From the NCBI GenBank assembly GCA_020725195.1, contig DYFL01000002.1, forward strand, positions 1 through 64,000: 64,000 nucleotides of DNA. The letters run 5' to 3'. The notes under the pieces were generated by a model that saw only the letters and a program-made list of their open reading frames with translations, was not told where the DNA came from and made no database searches. Position 1 is the first letter of the stretch. The number at the start of each line of letters is the position of its first letter. The DNA comes from Hydrogenophilus sp. Lineage in GTDB: Bacteria; Pseudomonadota; Gammaproteobacteria; Burkholderiales; Thiobacillaceae. Below are positions 53,231-61,334 of this stretch, one piece after another. The position numbers and the translations under genes are program-made.

Positions 53231-54447
53231 CCACAGAGGCCTTTCTCGCCCGGCAGCCCATCGTCGACGGCCAGCACAAGCTTCTCGGCTACGAGCTGCT
53301 GTTCCGGCCCTCGCACCACTCGGGGGCGGCGCAGGTCGAGAGCAATCCCTCGGCCACGCTCCACGTCATCACCAACACCCTGTGCGACATGGGCACGAAG
53401 TGGCTGCTGCAGGGGCGGCTCGCCTTCATCAACGTGGAATACGAATTGTTGATGGGCGAGTTCGTCAGCCTCCTGCCCAGCGACAAGGTCGTCCTCGAGA
53501 TCCTGGAGACGGTGGAGCCCACCCCGGAATTGCTGACCCGCCTGGATGAATTGAAAAAGGCCGGCTACCGGTTCGCCCTGGACAAGTTCAGGCCGCGGCC
53601 GGGCATCGAAAAGCTGCTGCCCTACGCCAGCTACCTCAAGTTCGACATGCTCTCCCAGCCCGCCGAGCAGACGGCAGCCCTGGTCAGGAAACTGAACAAG
53701 CTGCCGGCCCGGCTGATCGCCGAGAGGGTGGAGTCCATCGCGAGCTTCAACGCGTGCCGCGACCTGGGCTTCCACTACTTCCAGGGCTACTACTTCGCGC
53801 ATCCCGAGCACCTCACCGCCCGGGTCATGAACCCGGCCCAGGTCACCGTCCTGCAGCTGCTGGACAAGGTGCGCGGCGATGCGGACATCAAGGAGATCGA
53901 GGACCTGTTCAAGCAGGACGTCGCGCTCACCTTCAAGCTGCTGCGCTACATCAACTCGGCGGGCTTCGGCCTGTCCTGCGAGGTCCAGTCCATCCGCCAC
54001 GCCGTGTCCATCCTCGGCATGAAGCCGCTGTACCGCTGGCTCACCCTGCTGCTCGCCACCGCGGGCACCGGGGCCGTCTCGCCCGCCCAGGCCCGGACGG
54101 CCATCACCCGCGGCCGCCTGTGCGAACTGCTGGGCAGGCATTTCATGAAGAAGGCCGATCAGGACAACCTCTTCATCGCGGGGGTCTTCTCCCTGCTGGA
54201 CGCCATGCTGGACACCCCCATGGAAGAGATCCTCGATCGCCTGATCATCCCCGAGAGCATCTCCGACGCCCTGCTCTCCCGCACCGGGGCCTACGGCCCC
54301 ATCCTGGCGCTGGCGGAGGCCTGCGAGACGCACAATCTCGAGCGCATCGACGAGCTGACGGAGGCGCTGATGCTGACCCCGGACGAGGTCAACAGGGACC
54401 ACCTCGACGCCCTGGCCTGGGTCGAGCAACTCGGCCTGGAGGCCTAG
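53227..54447 (+). CDS. EAL-HDOD (YuxH-like) signalling protein
   Basis: A 406-residue protein with an N-terminal EAL-like domain (about 5-195) and a C-terminal HDOD domain (about 200-390; DVALTFKLLRYINSAGFGL). The EAL signature is ELL (residues 23-25), and the metal-binding acids are mostly missing, so phosphodiesterase activity is unlikely and c-di-GMP binding is doubtful. Its ATG overlaps cheA (ATGA), so it is translated with the chemotaxis proteins. Its TAG stop is formed by the left end of MITE copy B. Confidence 0.88.
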   Translation: MTTEAFLARQPIVDGQHKLLGYELLFRPSHHSGAAQVESNPSATLHVITNTLCDMGTKWLLQGRLAFINVEYELLMGEFVSLLPSDKVVLEILETVEPTPELLTRLDELKKAGYRFALDKFRPRPGIEKLLPYASYLKFDMLSQPAEQTAALVRKLNKLPARLIAERVESIASFNACRDLGFHYFQGYYFAHPEHLTARVMNPAQVTVLQLLDKVRGDADIKEIEDLFKQDVALTFKLLRYINSAGFGLSCEVQSIRHAVSILGMKPLYRWLTLLLATAGTGAVSPAQARTAITRGRLCELLGRHFMKKADQDNLFIAGVFSLLDAMLDTPMEEILDRLIIPESISDALLSRTGAYGPILALAEACETHNLERIDELTEALMLTPDEVNRDHLDALAWVEQLGLEA

Positions 54448-54680
54448 TACGCCAACCCATAAGTTCCGCTATGTTCGACACGCCCCGCATCGCCGATTGC
54501 TTTGTGGTTACGGCCGCCGCCTCGCGGCTTAACCTGCCTGGCAGGCAGGTTAGCCTGCACCGAAACTGCGTTTTCGCTCATCCTCGCCATAGCTACGGCT
54601 ATGGCTGCGGTTCGCTTCGCGCACTCGGCGCGCGGATGCGCGTCTCGGCATGTACGCAAACTTATGGGTTGGCGTACTAG
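54444..54680. mobile_element. MITE-like element, copy B (237 bp), with perfect terminal repeats
   Basis: Both ends CTAG, with 22-bp perfect terminal inverted repeats (54444-54465 / 54659-54680). It differs from copy A by about four bases in 237. It sits between two convergent genes: its left CTAG provides the TAG of the EAL-HDOD gene, and its right CTAG, on the other strand, the TAG of sixA. The arrangement fits insertion of an IS630-type element into one CTAG with TA duplication, which left both reading frames intact. Confidence 0.9.
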
Positions 54681-55138
54681 AGCATCTCCGGCGTGATCGC
54701 CGCCTTCAGCACGGCCCGCTCCTCTGCCCCCCGCCGGCGGCCGATCCAGACCACCCCTCCCTTCCGGATGCCGAAATCCTGCTCCACCCCGAAGAGCAGC
54801 CGGCTCGCCACCCGCCCCAGCGCGGGCTGATGCCCGACCAGCAGGACGGTGCCCGGCGCATCGGGCCAGCCGGCTGCCTCCAGCGCCTGGGCCGCGTCGC
54901 CGCCGGGTGCGATGGCCGCGACGGTCTCGAAGGGTCGCCCCAGGGGGGCGGCGGTCTGCTGCGCCCGCACGGCCGGGCTGACCAGGATGCGGGCATCCCG
55001 GCCGAGGCGCGCCTCCAGCCAGCGGGCCACCGCCTCCGCCTGCCTGCGGCCCTTGGCGGTGAGGGCGCGTGCCGCATCCGGCACCCCGTCCTCGGCCTCG
55101 GCATGGCGCCAGAGGATCAGCTGCATCGGCCCGCTCAC
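54677..55138 (-). CDS. sixA: Phosphohistidine phosphatase SixA
   Basis: A 153-residue histidine phosphatase. The RHG-like motif is WRHAEAEDG (H12), with ARILVSPAVRAQQTA-type and VLLVGHQPALGRVASRLL blocks. SixA removes phosphate from histidine of PTS or phosphorelay proteins. It overlaps the AIM24 gene by 4 bp. Its stop codon lies in the end of MITE copy B. Confidence 0.88.
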   Translation of the reverse strand: MSGPMQLILWRHAEAEDGVPDAARALTAKGRRQAEAVARWLEARLGRDARILVSPAVRAQQTAAPLGRPFETVAAIAPGGDAAQALEAAGWPDAPGTVLLVGHQPALGRVASRLLFGVEQDFGIRKGGVVWIGRRRGAEERAVLKAAITPEML

Positions 55139-55932
55139 CGCTTGTCGCCGCCGAGCCGGCGGCCGAGCCGCCCGAGGAGCGAGCCCTCCTCCACCTGGCC
55201 GCCGCCGGCAGACGGCGCCGCGGCCAGGATGCGGTTGGCCAGGCGCGAGAGCGGCAGGGTCTGCAGCCAGACCTTGCCCGGCCCCGTCAGCCGGGTGAAG
55301 AACAGCCCTTCGCCGCCGAAGATCGCGGTCCGGATCCGGCCCACGTACTGGATGTCGAAATCCACCGACGGGCTCAGGGCCGCCACGCAGCCGGTGTCCA
55401 CCCGCAGGGTCTCCCCCGCCGCCAGGGACTTCTCGGCGAGCGTCCCGCCGGCGTGGATGAAGGCCAGGCCGTCGCCCTCCAGCCTCTGCAGGATGAAGCC
55501 CTCGTCGGCGAAGAGCCCGGCCCCGAGCCGCTGCTGGAAGGCGATGCCCAGGCTCACCCCCTTGGCCGCGCAGAGGAAGGCGTCCTTCTGGCAGACGAGG
55601 GCGCCGCCCAGGGCCTTGAGGTCCACCGGCACGATCTTGCCCGGATAGGGGGCGGCGAAGGCCAGCCGGCGCCTGCCCGCGGCCTGGTTGGCGTAGATGG
55701 TGACAAACAGCGACTCGCCGGTGAGCAGGCGCTTGCCCGCGCCCACGAGCAGGTCCACGAGGCCGGACTCGCCGGCCGAGCCGTCGCCGAACACGGTCTC
55801 CATCTCGATGCCGTCCTCCATGAACAGCATCGTGCCGGCCTCGCCGATGGCGGCCTCGCCCGGCTCGAGCTCGATCTCGACGTACTGCATGTCGTCGCCG
55901 AAGATGTCGTAGTCGATGGCGTGCATCGCCAT
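55135..55932 (-). CDS. AIM24/TIGR00266-family protein
   Basis: A 265-residue beta-helix protein of the AIM24 (mitochondrial biogenesis-like) family: MHAIDYDIFGDDMQYVEIELEPGEAAIGEAGTMLFME at the N-terminus, GGEGLFFTRLTGPGKVWLQTLPL near the C-terminus. I use the ATG at 55932 with GAGGAGC ahead. The biochemical role in bacteria is not known. It is coupled to sixA by a 4-bp overlap. About 190 bp upstream hold GC-rich repeat sequence. Confidence 0.86.
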   Translation of the reverse strand: MAMHAIDYDIFGDDMQYVEIELEPGEAAIGEAGTMLFMEDGIEMETVFGDGSAGESGLVDLLVGAGKRLLTGESLFVTIYANQAAGRRRLAFAAPYPGKIVPVDLKALGGALVCQKDAFLCAAKGVSLGIAFQQRLGAGLFADEGFILQRLEGDGLAFIHAGGTLAEKSLAAGETLRVDTGCVAALSPSVDFDIQYVGRIRTAIFGGEGLFFTRLTGPGKVWLQTLPLSRLANRILAAAPSAGGGQVEEGSLLGRLGRRLGGDKR

Positions 55933-55969
55933 GTCTTGCTCCTCAGGATCTGCATGCCGCGGGGCGGCG

Positions 55970-56075
55970 CTCCGCCCCTTGGGGGGCTGGGGTGAGGGAA
56001 CGGGAAGGCCGCCCGGCGGCAGGCCCGTCCCTGGGCCTCGCCCGCCTTGTCCGCCAGCCTTCCGACACCACGCTA
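55970..56075. repeat. GC-rich repeat-like region upstream of the AIM24 gene
   Basis: GGGGTGAGGGAACGGGA and GCCTCGCCCGCCTTGTCCG share word content with the dispersed repeat (TTCCCTCACCCC, GCCTTGTCCG). GGGGCGG-CGCT-CCGCCCC is a stem. It is a diverged member of the family, or only similar in composition. Confidence 0.4.
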
Positions 56076-56125
56076 CCAAGATAGCCCGCCGCGCGCATCC
56101 TGTGGCGGCGGCCGGCCGGGTAGGC

Positions 56126-56893
56126 TCAGAGCGGCAGGAACGCGAGGGAGGCGGCGCCCTGCAGCACCCGGGTGATGGAGCGGTTGCCGCGGTCTTCCAC
56201 GAACAGGGCGAGCATGTCCTGCAGGGCGATGACCTTGCCGAACTCGCGCTCGAAGCTCAGGTTTTGCGCCTCGACCTCGACGCTGTTGGCGAGCAGGTAG
56301 CGCCGGCCGTCGGCCTGTCTCGCGGCAGACAGCTTCCACACCGCCACCTCCACGTTGCGGGCGCTGTTGTAGAGGCGCTGGGCGTCCAGGTCGTCGAGCA
56401 GGAAGAACGCGGTCTTGTGGTTGTAGGCGGCCAGGATCATGCTGCAGAGCGCGCCCATGTAGGCATGGACCCGGTCGCCGGCGTAGGCGTCGTCGAAGGC
56501 CAGACGGAAGTGCGACTCCCAGTCGAGCCGGGCGAGGGGGCTGTCGGGCCAGCGCTCGATCTCCGCGAACAGCCTGGCGCTTGCCGCCTCCGCCGACTCC
56601 AGGCCGAGCTTGCGGTACTCCCTGGGGTTGCGCCGGTAGAGCTTCTCCGTGAGCAGGCGCAGGCTCTTGAGGACCTCCTTCTGGTTCATTTCCGCCAGCA
56701 TGTCGGCCTCGGCCTTGGCGAGGTAGGCGACGGAATAGCTGCGGGCGCTGCGGCTGCCGTCCTTGTGCTGGATGTCCCGGCCGGCGCACCCCCCGAGCCC
56801 CACGGCCAGGGCGAGGGCGGCGAGGCCCGCCCCGGCCAGACGCATCGAAATCCGCGGATGACGCCGGCGCATCTTCATCAGGCCTCCGTTCAT
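56126..56893 (-). CDS. Uncharacterised lipoprotein (255 aa)
   Basis: A signal peptide with a lipobox (LGGC, Cys near residue 36, or near 20 if translation begins at the Met at position 17). The mature part is helical and has SVAYLAKAEADMLAEMNQKE and VEDRGNRSITRVLQGA. I do not recognise the family. It is convergent with nothing and stands alone on the minus strand, divergent from sat across 276 bp. Confidence 0.62.
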   Translation of the reverse strand: MNGGLMKMRRRHPRISMRLAGAGLAALALAVGLGGCAGRDIQHKDGSRSARSYSVAYLAKAEADMLAEMNQKEVLKSLRLLTEKLYRRNPREYRKLGLESAEAASARLFAEIERWPDSPLARLDWESHFRLAFDDAYAGDRVHAYMGALCSMILAAYNHKTAFFLLDDLDAQRLYNSARNVEVAVWKLSAARQADGRRYLLANSVEVEAQNLSFEREFGKVIALQDMLALFVEDRGNRSITRVLQGAASLAFLPL

Positions 56894-57169
56894 CGAGTCT
56901 GCCGCTTTTCGGGCAGCCGCCGTGCAGCCACGGCCGTCGCCGCAACCCCGGGATCGGGGCGATCATGCCGCCGCTAGACCCCTTTGCCGTCATGGCCAAT
57001 CGCAAGCCAGGCGGGCGCGCAACGGCCATATTAATTAGGATAGTTTTATCTAAAAACTTTATTTCTTAATAAATATCTTGGATTATGCCCTGTTCGGGGT
57101 AAGTGCTACTCTCAGACCCCATTCTTCGCGCTGATCCATTCCAACCACACCGTCTTAAGGAGTCCCAAG
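56894..57169 (+). promoter_or_regulatory. Upstream region of sat with an AT-rich tract
   Basis: Most of the 276 bp is GC-rich, but 57029-57084 is strongly AT-rich (ATTAATTAGGATAG, TTTTATCTAAAAACTTTA, TTCTTAATAAATATC), unlike anything else in the window. It probably holds the sat promoter and an A/T upstream element for high expression. No pair of -35/-10 hexamers is convincing enough to name. AAGGAG (57159-57164) precedes the ATG. Confidence 0.6.
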
Positions 57170-58375
57170 ATGTCCCGACTGGTCAAACCCCATGGTGGCG
57201 GCGAACTCAAGCCCCTGCTGCTCGAAGGCGCGGCGCTCAAGGCCGAGCTCGATCGCGCCAAGGGCCTGAAGCAGGTCAAGATGTCCTCGCGCGAGACCGG
57301 CGACCTCATCATGATGGGCATCGGCGGCTTCACCCCCCTGGACGGCTTCATGACCCGCGCCGACTGGGAAGGTGTCTGCGACGGCTACAAGATGGCGAGC
57401 GGCCTGTTCTGGCCCATCCCCGTGACCCTCTCCACCGACGACGACGGCATCAAGGCCGGCGACGACATCGCCGTGGTGAGCGACACCGGCGAGATCATGG
57501 GCACCATGAAGGTGACCGAGAAGTACGAGATCGACAAGGCCCACGAGTGCATGCAGGTCTACAAGACCACCGACCTCGAGCACCCCGGCGTCAAGATGGT
57601 CATGGCCCAGGGCAAGTACAACCTGGCCGGCCCGGTCAAGGTCCTGTCCGACGGCGGTTTCAAGGCCAAGTACGGCGCCCAGTTCATGACCCCGGCCGAG
57701 ACCCGCGCCGCCTTCGAGAAGATGGGCTGGTCCAGGGTCGCCGCCTTCCAGACCCGCAACCCCATGCACCGCTCCCACGAGTACCTGGCCAAGATCGCCA
57801 TCGAGACCATGGACGGCGTGCTGGTCCACTCCCTGCTGGGCGCCCTGAAGCCGGGCGACATCCCCGCCGAGGTGCGCTCCGAGGCCATCGGCGTCCTGAT
57901 CGAGAACTACTTCGCCCCCAACACCGTGATCCAGGCCGGCTACCCGCTGGACATGCGCTATGCCGGCCCGCGCGAGGCCCTGCTCCACGCCCTGTTCCGC
58001 CAGAACTACGGCTGCTCGCACCTCATCGTCGGCCGCGACCACGCCGGCGTCGGCGACTACTACGGCCCCTTCGACGCCCAGAAGATCTTCGACGAGATCC
58101 CCAAGGGCTCGCTGGAGACCGTGAACATGAACATCGACTGGACCTTCTGGTGCAAGAAGTGCGGCGGCATGGCCAGCCAGCGCACCTGCCCGCACACCAA
58201 GGACGACCGCATCCTGCTCTCCGGCACCAAGGTGCGCGCCATGCTCTCCGAGGGCCAGGACCTGCCGGTCGAGTTCAGCCGCCCCGAGGTGGCCGCGGTG
58301 CTGAAGAAGTACTACGCCAGCCTGGCCGAGCACGAGAAGGTCAAGGTCGAGCTGAAGGGCCACTCGGCCGCATGA
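57170..58375 (+). CDS. sat: Dissimilatory sulfate adenylyltransferase (ATP sulfurylase)
   Basis: A 401-residue homo-oligomeric enzyme that makes ATP and sulfate from APS and pyrophosphate (or the reverse). The nucleotide-binding [11 protein letters not shown] lies at 194-204 and [14 protein letters not shown] near 285. Cysteines in [17 protein letters not shown] probably bind zinc, as in dissimilatory Sats. It leads the sat-aprB-aprA cluster. Two hairpins separate it from aprB. The direction (sulfur oxidation or sulfate reduction) cannot be read from sequence alone. Confidence 0.95.
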   Translation: MSRLVKPHGGGELKPLLLEGAALKAELDRAKGLKQVKMSSRETGDLIMMGIGGFTPLDGFMTRADWEGVCDGYKMASGLFWPIPVTLSTDDDGIKAGDDIAVVSDTGEIMGTMKVTEKYEIDKAHECMQVYKTTDLEHPGVKMVMAQGKYNLAGPVKVLSDGGFKAKYGAQFMTPAETRAAFEKMGWSRVAAFQTRNPMHRSHEYLAKIAIETMDGVLVHSLLGALKPGDIPAEVRSEAIGVLIENYFAPNTVIQAGYPLDMRYAGPREALLHALFRQNYGCSHLIVGRDHAGVGDYYGPFDAQKIFDEIPKGSLETVNMNIDWTFWCKKCGGMASQRTCPHTKDDRILLSGTKVRAMLSEGQDLPVEFSRPEVAAVLKKYYASLAEHEKVKVELKGHSAA

Positions 58376-58380
58376 CTTGA

Positions 58381-58451
58381 CGGCGGATTGAGGGCCGCGC
58401 AGCGTGCCCTCCAATCCGCCGAGTTATTGCGGCGGACTCGTCCGCAATAAC
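58381..58451 (+). promoter_or_regulatory. Tandem hairpins between sat and aprB
   Basis: First stem: CGGCGGATTGAGGGC (58381-58395) with GCCCTCCAATCCGCCG (58406-58421), one bulge. Second: GTTATTGCGG (58423-58432) with CCGCAATAAC (58442-58451). Neither has a T-run, so transcription can continue. Both would stabilise the sat 3' end and allow different levels of Sat and AprBA. Confidence 0.7.
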
Positions 58452-58571
58452 AAGATTTGGAACTCCGGGCCGCCGGAAGCGGATTCGCGATACGCCCCCG
58501 GCCAAGGTTGGCCCCGGAAATTCTGAAGGACCGCAGGATTGCGGATTGTTAGCTAACAAGGAGAGACGTTA

Positions 58572-59045
58572 ATGCCTACCTACGTTCGTACCGACAAGTG
58601 CGACGGCTGCAAGGGTCAGGACAAGACCGCTTGCATGTACATCTGCCCGCACGACCTCATGAAGCTGGACCGGGACGGTTCCGAGACCGGCCACGCCATG
58701 CGCGCCTTCAACCAGGAACCCGAGCAGTGCTGGGAGTGCTATTCCTGCGTGAAGATCTGCCCGCAGCAGGCCATCGAGGCCCGCCACTACGCCGACATCG
58801 TGCCCCTGGGCGGCATGGTGCAGCCCCTGCGCGGTTCCGACTCCATCATGTGGACCATCAAGTTCCGCAACGGCACCCTCAAGCGCTTCAAGTTCCCGAT
58901 CCGGACCACCCCCGAGGGCTCCATCGACTGCTACGGCGGCAAGGCGACTGCTGACATGGCGAAGATTGCCGAACCCGGCTTCTTCAACCACATGGAGCAG
59001 AACGGCTACCGTCCCGGCAACCCCGCCGAGCTGATCCGCAAGTAA
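58572..59045 (+). CDS. aprB: Adenylylsulfate reductase beta subunit (2[4Fe-4S])
   Basis: A 157-residue ferredoxin-like subunit. Cluster ligands are C10, C13, C21 and C25 (CDGCKGQDKTACMYICP) and C53, C56, C59 and C63 (CWECYSCVKICP). The C-terminal tail (about 105-157) wraps around AprA in known structures. It has AGGAGAG before the ATG. Third-position T/C use is more like highly expressed genes than its neighbours. aprA starts 25 bp further on. Confidence 0.96.
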   Translation: MPTYVRTDKCDGCKGQDKTACMYICPHDLMKLDRDGSETGHAMRAFNQEPEQCWECYSCVKICPQQAIEARHYADIVPLGGMVQPLRGSDSIMWTIKFRNGTLKRFKFPIRTTPEGSIDCYGGKATADMAKIAEPGFFNHMEQNGYRPGNPAELIRK

Positions 59046-59070
59046 TCCGGTTAAACGAAAGGTAAATGTT

Positions 59071-61080
59071 ATGGCTGATTTTGCTAATCCCGAAATCGTC
59101 CAGGAGGAAGTCGACATCCTCCTGATCGGTGGTGGCATGGCTTGCTGCGGCGCCGCTTATGAGATCATGCGCTGGGCCGACGCCGCCAAGACCTCCGCTG
59201 GCGTGGACCTGAAGATCAAGCTGGTCGACAAGGCCGCCATGGACCGTTCCGGTGCCGTGGCCCAGGGCCTGTCCGCGATCAACACCTACATCGGTTCCGA
59301 GCAGGACCCCGCCGACTACGCCCGCATGGTCTCCAACGACCTGATGGGCATCACCCGCGACGACCTGGCCTACGACCTCGGCCGTCACGTCGACGAGTCC
59401 GTGCACCTGTTCGAAGAGTGGGGCCTGCCCATCTGGAAGACCGACGAGAACGGCGAGCGTCACGACGGCGCCCAGGGCATGACCCCGCTGAAGGACGGCG
59501 GCAAGCCCGTGCGTTCCGGCAAGTGGCAGATCATGATCAACGGCGAATCCTACAAGTGGATCGTGGCCGAGGCCGCCAAGAAGGCCCTGGGCCTGGACCG
59601 CATCCAGGAGCGCGTCTTCATCGTCCACCTGATGAACGACAAGAACGACAAGGGCCGCATCGCCGGTGCCGCCGGCTTCTCCACCCGCGAGAACAAGATC
59701 CACATCTACAAGGCCAAGGCCGTCCTGCTGGCCGCCGGTGGCTGCGTGAACATCTTCCGTCCCCGCTCCGTGGGTGAAGGTACCGGCCGCGCCTGGTACC
59801 CGGTCTGGAACGCCGGTTCCACCTACTCCATGGCTGCCGAGGCCGGCGCCGAGCTGACCATGATGGAAAACCGCTTCGTGCCCGCCCGCTTCAAGGACGG
59901 CTACGGCCCGGTCGGCGCCTGGTTCCTGCTGTTCAAGTCCCAGGCCACCAACGCCTTCGGCGAGGTCTACATGGTCAAGAACAAGGAGATGCTGAACGAC
60001 TACCCGCCGTATGGTCAGGCCGCCGTTCCCGCCTCCTGTCTGCGTAACCACCTGATGCTCAAGGAGATGCAGGAAGGTCGCGGTCCGATCTGGATGGACA
60101 CCGTCACCGCCCTGGCCAAGCTGCGCGAGACCCTGACCCCCCGCGAGGTGAAGCACCTCGAGGCCGAGGCCTGGGAAGACTTCCTCGACATGTGCGTCGG
60201 CCAGTGCGGCATCTGGGTCGGCGAGAACATCGAGCCCGAGAAGAAGAACTCCGAGCTGATGCCGACCGAGCCCTACCTGCTCGGCTCGCACTCCGGCTGC
60301 TGCGGCATCTGGGTGTCCGGCCCGACCGACGTCGGCGCGCCGACCACCGAAGAACTGCCGGGCGTGCCCGATCACCTGCCGAAGGGCTGGAACTGGGGCT
60401 ACCGCGGCATGACCACCGTCAAGGGCCTGTTCACCGCCGGTGACGGCGTCGGCGCCTCCGGCCACAAGTTCTCCTCCGGCTCCCACGCCGAAGGCCGGCT
60501 CGCGGCCAAGTCCATGGTGAAGTACTGCCTGGACAACAAGGACCTGAAGGTCGAGATCGACGAGACCCCCGAGCAGATCGCCGAGGCGATCTGGAAGCCG
60601 GTCCGCAACTACCTCGAGTTCAAGGACTACACCACCGCCATCGACGTCAACCCCAACTACATCACGCCCAAGATGCTGCAGTTCCGCCTGCAGAAGATCA
60701 TGGACGAGTACGTTGCCGGTGTCGCCACCTACTACAAGACCAACAACGTCATGCTGGAAGTGGCCGAGCAGAAGCTCGAGATGCTGAAGGAAGACGCCGA
60801 GAAGATGCGCGCCAAGGACCTGCACGAGCTGCTGCGGGCCTGGGAGAACTACCACCGCATCCTGACCGCCGAGGCCCACATGAAGCACATCCAGTTCCGC
60901 GAAGAGAGCCGCTACCCCGGCTTCTACTACCGGATGGACAAGAACTTCGTGGACGAGGAGAACTGGCACTGCTTCGTGAACTCCATCTACGACAAGACCA
61001 CCAAGAAGTGGACCGTGTTCAAGCGCGCCCACGTCGACCTGGTGGACAAGTCCAAGCTGTTCAAGCCTGCCGCCCACTAA
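59071..61080 (+). CDS. aprA: Adenylylsulfate reductase alpha subunit (FAD)
   Basis: A 669-residue flavoprotein that interconverts APS and sulfite + AMP. The FAD-binding motif ILLIGGGMACCGAAYE starts near residue 17, the sequence GAVAQGLSAINTY (around 65) and NPNYITPKMLQF (near 528) are conserved, and the length is normal. Codon bias is strong and shows more GGT/GCT in the first part, as for an abundant enzyme. It ends at a clear terminator. No aprM or qmo gene is nearby, so the membrane electron partner is outside this window. Confidence 0.97.
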   Translation: MADFANPEIVQEEVDILLIGGGMACCGAAYEIMRWADAAKTSAGVDLKIKLVDKAAMDRSGAVAQGLSAINTYIGSEQDPADYARMVSNDLMGITRDDLAYDLGRHVDESVHLFEEWGLPIWKTDENGERHDGAQGMTPLKDGGKPVRSGKWQIMINGESYKWIVAEAAKKALGLDRIQERVFIVHLMNDKNDKGRIAGAAGFSTRENKIHIYKAKAVLLAAGGCVNIFRPRSVGEGTGRAWYPVWNAGSTYSMAAEAGAELTMMENRFVPARFKDGYGPVGAWFLLFKSQATNAFGEVYMVKNKEMLNDYPPYGQAAVPASCLRNHLMLKEMQEGRGPIWMDTVTALAKLRETLTPREVKHLEAEAWEDFLDMCVGQCGIWVGENIEPEKKNSELMPTEPYLLGSHSGCCGIWVSGPTDVGAPTTEELPGVPDHLPKGWNWGYRGMTTVKGLFTAGDGVGASGHKFSSGSHAEGRLAAKSMVKYCLDNKDLKVEIDETPEQIAEAIWKPVRNYLEFKDYTTAIDVNPNYITPKMLQFRLQKIMDEYVAGVATYYKTNNVMLEVAEQKLEMLKEDAEKMRAKDLHELLRAWENYHRILTAEAHMKHIQFREESRYPGFYYRMDKNFVDEENWHCFVNSIYDKTTKKWTVFKRAHVDLVDKSKLFKPAAH

Positions 61081-61104
61081 GCGGCTGCCTGAGGCAGTAA
61101 AATG

Positions 61105-61133
61105 AACCGGGCGCCCCGTGCGCCCGGTTTTTT
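61105..61133 (+). terminator. Intrinsic terminator after aprA
   Basis: ACCGGGCG-CCCCGTG-CGCCCGGT followed by TTTTT, 25 bp after the aprA stop. It ends the sat-aprBA transcript. Confidence 0.9.
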
Positions 61134-61158
61134 GCTTTATATCGGTGCGATAACCCTA

Positions 61159-61302
61159 CCTGTAGGAGCGGCTTTAGCGTAGCGGCACCTCAGTCCCCCT
61201 CGCCCGCAAGCGGGAGAGGGTCGGGGTGAGGGAAACGATCCTGGCGCTAGCCAGGGATCGTTGGAGCCGCGAACCTTTCGCGCCTGAAGGCGCTCCTACA
61301 GG
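61159..61302. repeat. Composite palindromic repeat downstream of aprA
   Basis: The outer 12-bp inverted ends are CCTGTAGGAGCG (61159-61170) and CGCTCCTACAGG (61291-61302). Inside lies a member of the GC-rich family (CCCTCGCCCGCAAGCGGGAGAGGG-TCGGGGTGAGGG, from about 61197), and a dyad AACGATCCTGG...CCAGGGATCGTT (61234-61262). One repeat seems nested in another. There is no coding sequence in this 254-bp gap. Confidence 0.7.
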
Positions 61303-61334
61303 CGGCCCTGTGCCGATCATCGACGAGGTACCCC

